Source: Arthrobacter sp. JZ12 (GTDB taxonomy: Bacteria > Actinomycetota > Actinomycetes > Actinomycetales > Micrococcaceae). From it: a DNA stretch of 64,000 nucleotides. The notes below the pieces were generated by a model. The model was not told the origin of the DNA, did not search any database, and saw nothing but the letters and a program-made list of their open reading frames with translations. Below are positions 17,914 to 27,191 of the stretch, one piece after another (positions within the stretch are counted from its first letter, which is position 1; every line of letters starts with the position of its first letter). The stretch spans positions 496,001-560,000 of the forward strand of contig NZ_CP045246.1 in the NCBI RefSeq assembly GCF_035189165.1, read 5' to 3'. Position numbers and translations under genes: made by a program.

Positions 17914-17966
17914 CGGCGCCGGAAGTGCGTTCCCTCAAGAATTTAGGCCCTCACGAAATCCCAAGC

Positions 17967-18929
17967 TCACGAAATCCCGAGTTCAGCCGCAGCACGCAGG
18001 ACGTCGTCGGCCGTGACGGCCAGCAACGCCGGATCCGGTTCGTTGGTGAAGGTTTCACCCAGTCGCACCGACTCGTCCGTGAGAACGATGTGCGGCCCCT
18101 CCGGCGGCCCCCATTCGGCCACGGGAGCGGGACCGAACAGGACCACCGACGGCCTGGCGTAGGCAGAGGCCAGATGGGCTGCGCCGGTGTCCGCTGATAT
18201 CACAAGCGCCGCAGTCGAGATCAGTGCCGCAAACTCCAGCAGCCCTAACTTCCCAGCCACGATCTGCTCGTCCCGAATCCCGGCGGCCTCCGCCACTGCG
18301 ACGGCGCGTGGGCGTTCACCTGTGCTGCCGGTGAGCAGCACCCGGTGCCCGGCGCGGGTCAGGACGCGCGCGACGGCGGCGAACCGGTCCACGGGCCACA
18401 GCCGGCTGCCGTAGGCCGCACCAACGTGGAGAACGACGGCGCCTGGTGCAGGACTCTCGATCGTCGGTGTCAGCAGGCGGTAATCGAGCGGGTCCGCGTC
18501 GATTCCGTGCCCGCGCAAAAGACGCGCCCACCGGTGCCGCTCGTGGACGCCGTCTTCCCACGCCGGTCCTGTCCAGCCGGGGGCCTCGTGCCCGATTCTG
18601 CGCGCTGCCTGCAGTGCTTCAAGACGGCCCCTGCTCTCCACACCGTTTCCGTGGAGATTGACCGCGACATCCACCCGACCGGGGCGGAGCGCAATCGGGA
18701 CATCCAACCCGTGGGTGGGCAGGAGTGCGTCCACGGCGCCCGTCAGTTTCACGATCGGCTCCAACCAGGACTGCGCCGCGTAGAGGATTCGGTGGTCAGG
18801 GAAAGCCCTGCGCAGTCCGCGGAGTGCCGGTACGGCGACCAGCAGGTCACCGAGTTTGAGCGCTCGCAACGCCAGGACCTCGGGACGTCCGTCCGGTTCC
18901 AGTGCTTCCTCAAGTGTCTGGGGCAACAT
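17967..18929 (-). CDS. GT9-family glycosyltransferase (heptosyltransferase-like)
   Basis: A 320-residue GT-B enzyme of family 9, the family of ADP-heptose:LPS heptosyltransferases. The N-terminal domain has LALRALKLGDLLVAVPALRGLRRAFP; the C-terminal donor-binding domain has VVLHVGAAYGSRLWPVDRFAAVARVL, LLTGSTGER and ISADTGAAHLASAYARPSVVLFGP. ATG 18929 with GGCAGGATGAG upstream is preferred over an upstream extension. It diverges from the GmhB-like gene of the heptose cluster, which suggests heptose transfer to a cell-surface glycan; the acceptor is unknown. Confidence 0.88.
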   Translation of the reverse strand: MLPQTLEEALEPDGRPEVLALRALKLGDLLVAVPALRGLRRAFPDHRILYAAQSWLEPIVKLTGAVDALLPTHGLDVPIALRPGRVDVAVNLHGNGVESRGRLEALQAARRIGHEAPGWTGPAWEDGVHERHRWARLLRGHGIDADPLDYRLLTPTIESPAPGAVVLHVGAAYGSRLWPVDRFAAVARVLTRAGHRVLLTGSTGERPRAVAVAEAAGIRDEQIVAGKLGLLEFAALISTAALVISADTGAAHLASAYARPSVVLFGPAPVAEWGPPEGPHIVLTDESVRLGETFTNEPDPALLAVTADDVLRAAAELGIS

Positions 18930-19006
18930 GAACTCATCCTGCCAGAACGGCGATGGCCCAGCCTCATGGGCCCACCCAGATGCAGGTAGCGGGAAGTCCT
19001 TCGAGA

Positions 19007-19024
19007 ACTTCTCCGGTGAGAAGT
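19007..19024. promoter_or_regulatory. Inverted repeat in the divergent GT9/GmhB promoter region
   Basis: ACTTCTC-CGGT-GAGAAGT is a perfect 7-4-7 palindrome between the two divergent glycan genes, 36 bases before the GmhB-like start. It could be an operator; no cognate regulator is apparent. Confidence 0.4.
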
Positions 19025-19059
19025 GTTTAGGTTCGCTTCTCCGAGGGAACAGTGCCTGT

Positions 19060-19584
19060 ATGAGACGCAAGCCCAAAGCTGTTCTCCTTGACCGGGACGG
19101 AACCATCGTGATCGATGTTCCCTACAACGGTGATCCCGGGAAGGTCCTGGCGATGCCCGGCGCCCACGACGTGCTGCAGGGCCTGCGCGCGGAAGGCATT
19201 CCGGTGGGCGTGTTGACCAACCAGTCAGGAATCGCGCGTGGGCTGCTCACCCATGAGCAGGTTGACGCCGTCAACCAGCGGGTCGAGGAGCTGCTCGGTC
19301 CGTTCGATGTGTGGGAGATGTGCCCGCACGGACCGGAAGACGGTTGTGCCTGCCGCAAACCGGCTCCCGGAATGATCCTGAAGGCCTGCGAAAAACTGGG
19401 GCTGCACCCCTCCGAGGTCGCCTTCATCGGCGACATCGGCTCTGACGTGGAAGCCGCCCGCGCGGCCGGGGCTACCGGCGTGCTCGTTCCCACGGACGTG
19501 ACGCGCCAGGAGGAGATCGACGCTGCGCCGCTGGTTGCCCCTGACCTGGCTGCGGCTATCGGCCTGCTTGGGAGCCCGGCATGA
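19060..19584 (+). CDS. gmhB: D-glycero-D-manno-heptose-1,7-bisphosphate phosphatase-like HAD protein
   Basis: A 174-residue HAD phosphatase of the GmhB/histidinol-phosphatase subfamily. The catalytic motif is LLDRDGTIVID (nucleophile Asp near residue 11), with GVLTNQSGIARG for the second motif, the zinc-loop pattern CPHGPEDGCACRKPAPGM, and GDIGSDVEAARAAG for motif four. It should remove the C7 phosphate of heptose bisphosphate in nucleotide-heptose synthesis. ATG 19060 is chosen because the upstream part overlaps the divergent GT9 gene. It begins a chain of six genes joined by stop/start overlaps and ending in gmhA and hldE, which supports the assignment. Confidence 0.88.
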   Translation: MRRKPKAVLLDRDGTIVIDVPYNGDPGKVLAMPGAHDVLQGLRAEGIPVGVLTNQSGIARGLLTHEQVDAVNQRVEELLGPFDVWEMCPHGPEDGCACRKPAPGMILKACEKLGLHPSEVAFIGDIGSDVEAARAAGATGVLVPTDVTRQEEIDAAPLVAPDLAAAIGLLGSPA

Positions 19585-20642
19585 CCGGCCGAACCCTCGT
19601 TGCGCGACTGGACAGCGTGGGGGATGTCCTGCTGTCAGGTCCCGCCGTCCGTGCAGTCGCGGCCGGCACCGCCGACGGTGTCGTGATGTTGTGCGGACCC
19701 CAGGGCGCACCCGGCGCCCGGCTGCTGCCGGGAGTCCGGGACGTGATGGTCTGGAACTGTCCGTGGATCACCGCACCGGCTCCCCAGGTCACCGGTGAGA
19801 TCACTCGCGAGCTGCATGAAATGGTGCTCGACGCCGGAATTACCGAGGCCGTCATCCTCACCTCTTTCCACCAGTCCCCGCTGCCCCTTGCCCTGCTCCT
19901 GCGCCTGGCAGGCGTTCAGCGAATCACCGGCGCATCCGTCGACTACGCCGGCAGCCTCCTCGACGTCCGCCTGAAGCCCGGCGAGGACTTTCCGGAGGAC
20001 CAGCCCGAGCCCGAACGCGCGCTGCAGATCGCTGCCGCCGGCGGTTACCTCCTGCCCGACGACGACGACGGTCGGCTCCGGGTGCAGGATGTGCCGGACG
20101 TGACGGAGTTGGTAGGCAAGGGCCCCTATGTGGTCCTGCACCCCGGAGCAGCGGTTCCGGCCCGGGCTTGGCCGCCGCTCCACCATGCAGCGCTCGCCGA
20201 ACTGCTGACCGGAGCGGGCTATCGCGTTGTCGTGACCGGCGGGAAGGGCGAGCGGGACCTCACCGCCACCGTTGCCGGTCCGGATGGGATCGACCTGGGT
20301 GGACGTACTGATCTTTCGACCATGGCGGGCGTGCTTGCGGGGGCGTCCGTCGTCGTCGTGGGCAATACCGGCCCTGCCCACCTGGCCGCCGCTGTGGGCG
20401 CGCCGGTGGTGAGCCTGTTTTCGCCGGTTGTTCCAGCGGTGCGCTGGGCGCCCTACCGGGTCCCGCTCGAACTGCTGGGCGACCAGAACGCTCCCTGCAA
20501 GCTGACCCGGGCGAGGGAGTGTCCGGTACGCGGACATCCGTGCCTGGCGGACGTCAGTCCCGAGGAAGCCTTCGCCGCAGTCATGCGGCTGATGTCGGGT
20601 GTTCCATCCCTGGCAGGCAGAAGAGAAACGAGGAATGTATGA
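19581..20642 (+). CDS. GT9-family glycosyltransferase (heptosyltransferase-like)
   Basis: A 353-residue GT9 enzyme. It has the N-terminal LVARLDSVGDVLLSGPAVRAVA, the donor-site region VVLHPGAAVPARAWPPLHHAALAELL, VVVTGGKGERDL and VVVGNTGPAHLAAAVGAPVVSLFSP, which match RfaF/RfaC-type heptosyltransferases. Near the C-terminus, QNAPCKLTRARECPVRGHPCL is a Cys-containing segment seen in several GT9 proteins. Its ATG overlaps the gmhB stop (ATGA), so the gene is in the heptose operon. The acceptor is unknown. Confidence 0.9.
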   Translation: MTGRTLVARLDSVGDVLLSGPAVRAVAAGTADGVVMLCGPQGAPGARLLPGVRDVMVWNCPWITAPAPQVTGEITRELHEMVLDAGITEAVILTSFHQSPLPLALLLRLAGVQRITGASVDYAGSLLDVRLKPGEDFPEDQPEPERALQIAAAGGYLLPDDDDGRLRVQDVPDVTELVGKGPYVVLHPGAAVPARAWPPLHHAALAELLTGAGYRVVVTGGKGERDLTATVAGPDGIDLGGRTDLSTMAGVLAGASVVVVGNTGPAHLAAAVGAPVVSLFSPVVPAVRWAPYRVPLELLGDQNAPCKLTRARECPVRGHPCLADVSPEEAFAAVMRLMSGVPSLAGRRETRNV

Positions 20643-21652
20643 GGATACTGCTCTGGCATGTCCACGGTGGGTGGACGGATGCGTTTGTACGGGGCCGGCA
20701 CGAGTACCTGCTGCCCACCACTGAAGAAGGCGGACCGTGGGGACTCGGCAGGGCCGGGCGGGACTGGCCACATTCCGTCCGGGAGGTAGCTCCCGGGGAC
20801 CTGCGCGAAGAGCAGCCCGACGTCGTCGTCCTGCAGCGGCTCGAGGAAATCGACGAGTGCGAACGCTTGCTGGGGCGCCGCCCAGGGGTGGACATCCCCG
20901 CGGTGTTCCTGGAACACAACACCCCCAAGGGCGACGTCCCGGGTTCCCTGCATCCCCTGGCCGGGCAGGCTGACATCCCCATCGTCCACGTCACCCACTT
21001 CAACCATCTCTTCTGGGACAACGGCATGGCGCCGACTTCTGTGATCGAGCACGGCATCGTGGATCCGGGCCACCTTTATGCGGGTGAGCTGGAACGTGCC
21101 GCCGTCGTGGTCAATGAACCGGTCAGGCGAGGGAGGGTGACCGGCACGGACCTCTTGCCGGACTTCGCACGCGAGGCGCCGCTCGACGTCTTCGGCATGG
21201 GAACAGCCGAGTTGCCCGACGCGCTCGGCCTGGGCCCGGATGAGATGTCGGTTGTCGGTGACCTTCCGACGACGGCGCTTCACACCGAGCTCGCCCGTCG
21301 CCGCCTCTACATCCACCCACTGCGCTGGACCTCCCTGGGACTCTCCCTCCTGGAAGCGATGCACCTGGGCATGCCCGTCGTCGTGCTGGCCACCACCGAG
21401 GCAGCGCGCGCAGTCCCGCCGGAGGCGGGAGCAATCTCCACCAGCGTCGCCGAATTGCGGGAGGCCGTACGGCGCCTGGTGAAGGATCCCGTGGAAGCGC
21501 GCGCCCGGGGAGAGATTGCCCGGCAAACCGCGCTGGAACGCTACGGGCTCAGCAAATTCCTGGCGGCCTGGGACCAGGTTCTGGCAGAGGCCTCACGAGG
21601 GGCCGTCGGGCAATCCCGCGTCCTTGCCGTTTCTGAAAGGAGACCACATTGA
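20639..21652 (+). CDS. GT4-like glycosyltransferase
   Basis: A 337-residue GT-B glycosyltransferase that begins MRILLWHVHGGWTDAFVRG. A recognisable C-terminal nucleotide-sugar-binding region has LYIHPLRWTSLGLSLLEAMHLGMPVVVLATTEA, with Glu in the S-L-L-E-A-M position typical of GT4 enzymes. ATG 20639 overlaps the preceding stop (ATGA). Its place between a GT9 and a GT4 gene implies it adds a sugar to the same glycan. Donor and acceptor are not known. Confidence 0.82.
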   Translation: MRILLWHVHGGWTDAFVRGRHEYLLPTTEEGGPWGLGRAGRDWPHSVREVAPGDLREEQPDVVVLQRLEEIDECERLLGRRPGVDIPAVFLEHNTPKGDVPGSLHPLAGQADIPIVHVTHFNHLFWDNGMAPTSVIEHGIVDPGHLYAGELERAAVVVNEPVRRGRVTGTDLLPDFAREAPLDVFGMGTAELPDALGLGPDEMSVVGDLPTTALHTELARRRLYIHPLRWTSLGLSLLEAMHLGMPVVVLATTEAARAVPPEAGAISTSVAELREAVRRLVKDPVEARARGEIARQTALERYGLSKFLAAWDQVLAEASRGAVGQSRVLAVSERRPH

Positions 21653-22959
21653 GGATTTCGATGGTGTCGGAGCACGCAAGTCCGCTTGCGGCGCTTGGCG
21701 GTGTGGATGCCGGTGGGCAAAACGTACACGTTGCTGCGCTCTCTACGGCCCTTGCACGGCGAGGGCACAGCATCACTGTCTACACCCGACGGGACAGCAC
21801 GGAACTGCCGGACCGGGTGCGGGTGGGCCCAGGTCTGGAAGTTGTGCACATTGACGCCGGTCCGCCCGAGGCAGTTCCCAAGGACAGTCTTCTGCCCTAT
21901 ATGGGGGAGTTCGCGGACGGGATCGCCGCGGATTGGGGAGCCTACCCGCCGGACCTGGTCCACGGACACTTTTGGATGTCGGGCCTGGCTGCACTGGACG
22001 CCGCCCGACGCGAGGACCGGGGCTACCTGATCCCCATGGTGCAGACCTTCCATGCACTCGGAACAGTGAAGCGGCGCCACCAGGGCGCTCAGGACACCAG
22101 CCCGCGTGAGCGTGAATGGCTCGAACCAAGCGTGGGACGCCAGGCCGACCGTGTGATCGCGACCTGCTCCGACGAGGTCTTCGAGTTGAAGGCCATGGGC
22201 GTGGACGGCACACGGGTTTCAGTTGCGCCCTGCGGTGTGGACCTCGCGCTGTTCGGCGCGGAAGGGCCCGCCTCCGCGCGCGGCAGGGCCCACCGCATCC
22301 TCTCCGTAGGCCGGCTCGTTCCGCGCAAGGGTGTGGACTTGGTGATCCGCGCGCTGCATATCCTCGCCGATCAGGGCATCGACGACGTCGAACTTGTGAT
22401 CGCCGGCGGCGGCGGAGATGCGCAGCGGGTTGAGGAGGATCCCGAAGCGCGGAGGCTGCTCGCGCTCGCCGCCGAACTCGGCATCGCAGACCGTGTGATT
22501 CTTGGCGGCCAGGTTCCACGGGAAAAGATGCCGGAGCTGCTGCGAAGTGCGGACGCAGTGGTGTGCGCGCCCTGGTACGAGCCGTTCGGCATCGTCCCGC
22601 TGGAAGCAATGGCCTGCGGAGTTCCGGTCATCGCAGCCGCAGTCGGCGGGTTGATCGACACCGTAGTGGACGGCCAGACCGGCCTCCACGTTCCGCCTCG
22701 CGACCCGGACGCGCTGGCTTCGGCCATCGCCCGCATCGTGCAGGACCCGGAAGCTGCGCGCGGTCTCGGTCAGGCCGGCCTTGCCCGCGTTCACGCACGC
22801 TACTCCTGGGACCGCATCGCCGCAGAGACCGAGAAGGCCTACCAGCTGACCCTGAACAAGGGCGGTCGCACCCGCGGCCGCCACCGTGCAGGACGGACGG
22901 TGCAGCCGTCTGCAACGTCCTCCGCCCAACTGCAGACCACCGGAAGGAGCGCGCGATGA
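21649..22959 (+). CDS. GT4-family glycosyltransferase
   Basis: A 436-residue retaining GT-B enzyme. The N-terminus MVSEHASPLAALGGVDAGGQNVHVAAL has the family G-G-x-x-x-G acceptor loop; the C-terminal half has ILSVGRLVPRKGVDLVIRAL, a basic-residue loop near the donor, and VVCAPWYEPFGIVPLEAMACGVPVIA with the E-x7-E motif. The sequence resembles sucrose-phosphate-synthase/MshA-type GT4 proteins. The start is TTG 21649, supported by AAAGGAG upstream and overlap with the previous TGA. The last 40 residues are basic and probably disordered. Confidence 0.88.
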   Translation: MRISMVSEHASPLAALGGVDAGGQNVHVAALSTALARRGHSITVYTRRDSTELPDRVRVGPGLEVVHIDAGPPEAVPKDSLLPYMGEFADGIAADWGAYPPDLVHGHFWMSGLAALDAARREDRGYLIPMVQTFHALGTVKRRHQGAQDTSPREREWLEPSVGRQADRVIATCSDEVFELKAMGVDGTRVSVAPCGVDLALFGAEGPASARGRAHRILSVGRLVPRKGVDLVIRALHILADQGIDDVELVIAGGGGDAQRVEEDPEARRLLALAAELGIADRVILGGQVPREKMPELLRSADAVVCAPWYEPFGIVPLEAMACGVPVIAAAVGGLIDTVVDGQTGLHVPPRDPDALASAIARIVQDPEAARGLGQAGLARVHARYSWDRIAAETEKAYQLTLNKGGRTRGRHRAGRTVQPSATSSAQLQTTGRSAR

Positions 22960-23645
22960 GCGCCGAATACCTTGCCACAGTGCGGCCAGACCGTAGGCAG
23001 TCCCTCGTCGCCGTCCCGCGCGCCCTTGATACCGGACAGCGCTCCGGCACCCCGGGTGCCATCGACGCGGTGGTCAACCACCTGCAGCATGTGCTGCCTG
23101 CCGTCGAATCGCTGATGGCTTCCGCCGGCCACTTGGCCGAGTGGGGCGTTGACCTGGCAGGCCGCCTCATGGCCGGTCAGCGCCTGCTGGCAGCCGGCAA
23201 CGGCGGATCAGCGGCCGAAGCCCAGCACCTGACCGCTGAACTGGTGGGCAGGTTCGACGGCGACCGCGAACCCTTCTCGGCCATCTCCCTCCACGCGGAA
23301 TCCTCGTCGGTGACCGCCATAGCCAATGACTACGGCTACGAGAACATGTTTGCCCGCCAGGTGCAGGGCCACGGCAGGGCCGGGGACATCCTTCTGCTCC
23401 TGAGCACCAGCGGGAGCAGTCCCAACCTGCTTCGCGCGGTCGAGGCTGCCCGGAAGATCGGAGTGACCAGTTGGGCGCTCACGGGCCCCGGGCCGAACCC
23501 GCTGGCCGACCTGTGCGATGACCATGTAGCCGTCGATGCGCGGTCCGCCAATGCCCAGGAGGGCCACCTGATAGCCCTTCATGCCATCTGCCGGGCCTTT
23601 GATGCCGAAGTGGCACGGTGCCGACGGACGGAGGGGGGATCATGA
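22956..23645 (+). CDS. gmhA: Sedoheptulose-7-phosphate isomerase-like SIS protein
   Basis: A 229-residue SIS-domain protein of the GmhA type, which converts sedoheptulose 7-phosphate to D-glycero-D-manno-heptose 7-phosphate. Visible features are RLLAAGNGGSAAEAQHLTAELVGRF, LHAESSSVTAIANDYGYENMFARQVQ and LLLSTSGSSPNLLRAVEAA, followed by a C-terminal EGHLIALHAICRAFD helix carrying the conserved Glu-His pair. A 35-residue N-terminal extension is present. ATG 22956 overlaps the GT4 stop (ATGA) behind GGAAGGAGC. It sits directly before hldE. Confidence 0.92.
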   Translation: MSAEYLATVRPDRRQSLVAVPRALDTGQRSGTPGAIDAVVNHLQHVLPAVESLMASAGHLAEWGVDLAGRLMAGQRLLAAGNGGSAAEAQHLTAELVGRFDGDREPFSAISLHAESSSVTAIANDYGYENMFARQVQGHGRAGDILLLLSTSGSSPNLLRAVEAARKIGVTSWALTGPGPNPLADLCDDHVAVDARSANAQEGHLIALHAICRAFDAEVARCRRTEGGS

Positions 23646-25036
23646 GGATCGTTGTCGTTGGGGATGTGCTGCTGGACGTTGACCTTGCTGGGGAAGCGAG
23701 CCGGCTTACCCCGGATGCGCCCGTGCCGGTAGTCGACGTCGCACAGACCCGCCGCCGCGCAGGCGGGGCCGGGCTCGTGGCCCGCATGCTAGCCCAAGAG
23801 GCCCAGAACAGCCGCCAGGGCTTCCAGCTCGACCTGGTTACCGTGCTTTCGGATGACGACGCCGCGTCGCTGCTTCGCGCCGAACTCGAGGGTATCTCCC
23901 TGGTGGCCGGGAATTCCGGAGCACCAACGCCCGTGAAGACCCGTATCCGTGCGGGCAGCCAGGCCGTTGTCCGTATCGACGAGGGATGCGGCCAGGCGCC
24001 GGTGCCCCGAGTGACCCGGGAAATGCTGCACGCTGTGGAGGGCGCCGACGTCGTACTGGTGTCGGACTACGGCCGTGGCCTTGCGGCCAATGAGGAACTA
24101 CGGGTGCTCCTGGAACGCATCGCAGTCCGCACACCGATCGTGTGGGACCCGCATCCGTCCGGGGCAGACCCGATTCGCGGGGTCGCCGTCGTCACCCCCA
24201 ACCTCAGCGAGGCTATGAAGGCAGCGGACCTGGGCGCCCGGCCCGATACTGTCCGTGCTGCCTCCGATGCCGCTGTTGTCCTTGAACAACGCTGGGGAAG
24301 CCGGGCTGTGATCGTCACGATGGGGGACAGGGGCGCGCTCATCCACCGGCAAAACCAGAGCGCCGGGCTGCCGCACCTTGTTCCCGCTCCGGCGGTTGAA
24401 GCAGCGGACCCCTGCGGCGCGGGCGACAGGTTCTGCGCCACCCTGGCCGTTCAACTTGGTTCCGGGGCGAAGCTGGAGGATGCAGCCCTCGCCGCTGTCG
24501 AACGTGCTGCCGAATTCCTTGCCAAAGGCGGTGTCTCGGCGCTCGGGGCCGGTCCTGAACCGACTCCGCTGCGGGGGCCGTCGTCGGACGCCCTCCGCGT
24601 GGCGCGGGAAACCCGGGAAGCGGGCGGAACCGTGGTGGCAACCGGCGGATGCTTCGACCTGCTTCACGCAGGCCATGCCCGCACGCTTTCCGCAGCCCGC
24701 CGCCTGGGTGACTGCCTCATCGTGTGCCTGAACTCGGACGAGTCCGTCCGTCGGCTGAAAGGCCCCCAACGGCCCATCATGGGCGAGGACGATCGCGCAG
24801 AACTGCTCTCGGCCCTCGAATGCGTGGACGCGGTCCTCATCTTCGGCGAGGACACACCAGAGGAAGCACTCTCCGCCCTGCGGCCCGACATCTGGGTCAA
24901 GGGCGGCGACTACTCAGCCGCTGAACTGCCCGAAACGGCCCTCCTGCGCTCCTGGGGCGGGCAAACGGTCACCGTCCCCTATATTCCAGCCCGATCAACT
25001 ACCTCCCTGGCCGCGGCACTCGCCGAGGTTGGGTAA
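23642..25036 (+). CDS. hldE: Bifunctional heptose-7-phosphate kinase / heptose-1-phosphate adenylyltransferase
   Basis: A 464-residue fusion that would phosphorylate heptose 7-phosphate at C1 and later add AMP. The kinase half (about 1-315) is of PfkB type, with RRAGGAGLVARML near the start, VSDYGRG, and the catalytic loop G259-A-G-D262. The nucleotidyltransferase half (about 330-464) has GCFDLLHAGHARTL around Cys337, LNSDESVRRLKGPQRP and KGGDYSAAELPE. ATG 23642 overlaps the gmhA stop. A second HldE-like gene lies at 32308-33891. The kinase substrate-binding region is less canonical here than in that copy. Confidence 0.9.
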   Translation: MRIVVVGDVLLDVDLAGEASRLTPDAPVPVVDVAQTRRRAGGAGLVARMLAQEAQNSRQGFQLDLVTVLSDDDAASLLRAELEGISLVAGNSGAPTPVKTRIRAGSQAVVRIDEGCGQAPVPRVTREMLHAVEGADVVLVSDYGRGLAANEELRVLLERIAVRTPIVWDPHPSGADPIRGVAVVTPNLSEAMKAADLGARPDTVRAASDAAVVLEQRWGSRAVIVTMGDRGALIHRQNQSAGLPHLVPAPAVEAADPCGAGDRFCATLAVQLGSGAKLEDAALAAVERAAEFLAKGGVSALGAGPEPTPLRGPSSDALRVARETREAGGTVVATGGCFDLLHAGHARTLSAARRLGDCLIVCLNSDESVRRLKGPQRPIMGEDDRAELLSALECVDAVLIFGEDTPEEALSALRPDIWVKGGDYSAAELPETALLRSWGGQTVTVPYIPARSTTSLAAALAEVG

Positions 25037-25058
25037 CCTGCAACATCGAAAGGACGCA

Positions 25059-25772
25059 ATGTCTAACACCGCACTCAACACCACCTTCAACCCTGGCCGC
25101 GTGCTGGTCACCGGGGGATCCTCGGGACTGGGCGCCGCCATTGTGGCGCGGGTCCTGGAAGCCGGCGGAACCCCCGTTGTGCTTGACAGGGACATCAGCG
25201 GAGCTTCGGGGGTGAAGGCGTTCGAAGTCGACGTCGCCGACCGCGAGGCCGTGACGGCCGCCGTGCAGGAGGCTGCGCAGACCCTCGATGGATTGGACGC
25301 CATCGTAACCGCAGCAGGGATCGACCGCTGCGGCCGGCTGGAAGACGTTGACGCGTCCGAGTGGGAGAAGGTCCTGGCGGTCAACCTCACCGGAACCGTT
25401 TCGACCGTGCGGGCCGCCCTGCCGTATCTCAAGGAGAACCACGGCCGCGTTGTCACCATCGCCTCGACGCTGGGCATCCGGGCGGTCGCCGACGCCACCG
25501 CCTACTGTGCATCCAAGTTCGGCGTGGTGGGCTTCAGCCATGCCCTGGCTGCCGAGATGGCGGGCGAAGTGGGCGTAACCTGCATGATCCCGGGCGGTAT
25601 GCAGACCCGCTTCTTCGACGACCGCGACGAAAAGTACAAGCCGCAGGACAACTCGCGGCTCAATGATCCGGCCCGCGTGGCGGACGCGATCATCTTCGCC
25701 CTCTCACAGCCGAAGGGCTGTGAGGTCCGGCAGATGCTTATCTGCCACGAAGAAGAAGGCTCGTGGCCGTAA
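25059..25772 (+). CDS. Short-chain dehydrogenase/reductase
   Basis: A classical SDR of 237 residues. The NAD(P)-binding TGGSSGLGAAI lies near residue 18, AAGID replaces the NNAG-type motif, and the catalytic Tyr149-x-x-x-Lys153 sits in the segment TAYCASKFGVVGF after a conserved serine (TIAST). The Rossmann motif is followed by D at LDRD, which suggests NAD use. AAAGGACG precedes ATG 25059, 22 bases after hldE, so it probably belongs to the heptose operon. It is not the extended SDR type of the HldD epimerase, so a different oxidoreduction or a modified sugar is likely. Confidence 0.85.
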   Translation: MSNTALNTTFNPGRVLVTGGSSGLGAAIVARVLEAGGTPVVLDRDISGASGVKAFEVDVADREAVTAAVQEAAQTLDGLDAIVTAAGIDRCGRLEDVDASEWEKVLAVNLTGTVSTVRAALPYLKENHGRVVTIASTLGIRAVADATAYCASKFGVVGFSHALAAEMAGEVGVTCMIPGGMQTRFFDDRDEKYKPQDNSRLNDPARVADAIIFALSQPKGCEVRQMLICHEEEGSWP

Positions 25773-26901
25773 GCTCCCGCAGATCTTCGTAAACCTCTCC
25801 GGGCTGGACCTGCTGGACGAAGGAGTCATCGTGCTCGCACCGTTCGGCGGTCCAGCCCACTTGCGTCACATCCACGCCGCAGACCGGACACTGCGTTGTC
25901 CACGACAGATGCACGCGGTGCAGCATGCGTCCCATCGCACCTGCGTTGATGCTGTTGCCGATCCAGTAGATGCCCACCGTGGGCGTGCCGACTGCCTGCG
26001 CCAGGTGCCTTGGCCCGCTGTCATTTCCGACGACGACGGTGGCCACCGAGAGCACTCCGGGCAGTTCCCGCAGCGTCAACTGCCCGGCCAGTGACCGGAT
26101 TCGTTTCGCGGCTGCGCCCGCTGCCGGTTGGGCGAGCCGGACGATTTCATCGGCAAGGGAAGCGTCGCCGTCGTCCCCTACGATGATCACCCGGCTGCCG
26201 TCCCGGGCTGCCTGCGCGGCTATCTCCGCGAACGACGACGTGGGCCACCGACGTCGGGGGTCTGTGGCGCCGGGGTGGATCACCACTAGTGGCGCGGATT
26301 CCGCGCCTGTGATCCGGTGACCGGCAGTGGTTTCCTCCTCGGTCACTGCAAGCCGCGGTTCCAGCGATACTGGGGCGGCGCCGGCGAGCCCAACCACCTC
26401 CAGGGCGCGGAGGAATTCGTTCTGGTAGTAGATATACGGCAGGGTTCGCTCGAGGTGCACCGCGTCCGGCGTCCTGGTGCCCACGGTGTGCCTGGCACCG
26501 AGATTGAGCAGGAAGGGATTGGAGTTTCGACCTCCTCCGTGAACCTGGACCGCCAGGTCGAAGCGGCGGGAACGCATGGCGGCGAAGAAGTCTGCCGTGG
26601 CCTTGCCGTCTTCCTGCCCAGGCCGCACCCCGGAGGCATAGGGAAGGATCTCCACATCGGAGACCGGGCCGGGACGATCACGCAGCAACTCGGCGTGCAT
26701 CGGCAACCCGAGCAGGGTGATCGAAGCGTCCGGGTAGGCGGCGGCCAGTGCACTCAGCGCGGGGTAGGCGAACAACAGGTCACCCAAACCTCCCCCGCGC
26801 AGGACGGCAACCCGCTCAACGTTCCCGAACTTCTCCAGAACGGGCCCTACTCCGGTACCCAGTGCTGCAGCTTGCTGAGGTCCTGCGAGACTATTGGTCA
26901 A
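25738..26901 (-). CDS. GT9-family glycosyltransferase (heptosyltransferase-like)
   Basis: A 387-residue GT9 enzyme, the third in the cluster. It has VLRGGGLGDLLFAYPALSAL near the N-terminus, LAVQVHGGGRNSNPFLLNLG, and donor-site features VVIHPGATDPRRRWPTSSFAEIA and VVVGNDSGPRHLAQAVGTPTVGIYW. Near the end, TTQCPVCGVDVTQVGW...CEHDDSFV contains cysteines and histidine that could bind metal. It starts with TTG 26901 behind GGGGTGG. Its 3' end overlaps the convergent SDR gene by 35 bases, and it follows the DUF1508 gene on the same strand after 21 bases. Confidence 0.87.
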   Translation of the reverse strand: MTNSLAGPQQAAALGTGVGPVLEKFGNVERVAVLRGGGLGDLLFAYPALSALAAAYPDASITLLGLPMHAELLRDRPGPVSDVEILPYASGVRPGQEDGKATADFFAAMRSRRFDLAVQVHGGGRNSNPFLLNLGARHTVGTRTPDAVHLERTLPYIYYQNEFLRALEVVGLAGAAPVSLEPRLAVTEEETTAGHRITGAESAPLVVIHPGATDPRRRWPTSSFAEIAAQAARDGSRVIIVGDDGDASLADEIVRLAQPAAGAAAKRIRSLAGQLTLRELPGVLSVATVVVGNDSGPRHLAQAVGTPTVGIYWIGNSINAGAMGRMLHRVHLSWTTQCPVCGVDVTQVGWTAERCEHDDSFVQQVQPGEVYEDLRELTATSLLLRGR

Positions 26902-26922
26902 TTCCCACCCCTGGTGTCGAAG

Positions 26923-27123
26923 CTACTCTGAATGGTCGTCGCCGTCCGTCAAGTCCCGGATGAAGGCGGTTGAAGCGCAACTGCGGATGCCGTCGATGCC
27001 GGCTACAGCGGTGTCCTTGTCATCGTAGGCCTCACTCGTCATGAGGGTGGCACCGTCATCTCCGGTGAGCCGAAACCGGAACTGCTTCTGCTCGTCAAAA
27101 TACAGTTCAAACCTGCCTGCCAT
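26923..27123 (-). CDS. YegP-like DUF1508 protein
   Basis: A 66-residue protein of the YegP/DUF1508 family: beta strands FELYFDEQKQFRFRL, then the repeat core DDGATLMTSEAYDDKDTAVAGIDGIR, giving a compact alpha/beta fold. The family is widespread and its role unknown. GGAGTT precedes ATG 27123. It is transcribed away from the small lipoprotein gene at 27286 and is followed 21 bases later by the GT9 gene. Confidence 0.88.
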   Translation of the reverse strand: MAGRFELYFDEQKQFRFRLTGDDGATLMTSEAYDDKDTAVAGIDGIRSCASTAFIRDLTDGDDHSE

Positions 27124-27191
27124 TTCGAACTCCTTCGTCCTGATCCTGCCGTTTTCCCTCATCGTAAATTACCAGCAGGCTTACTAAAACA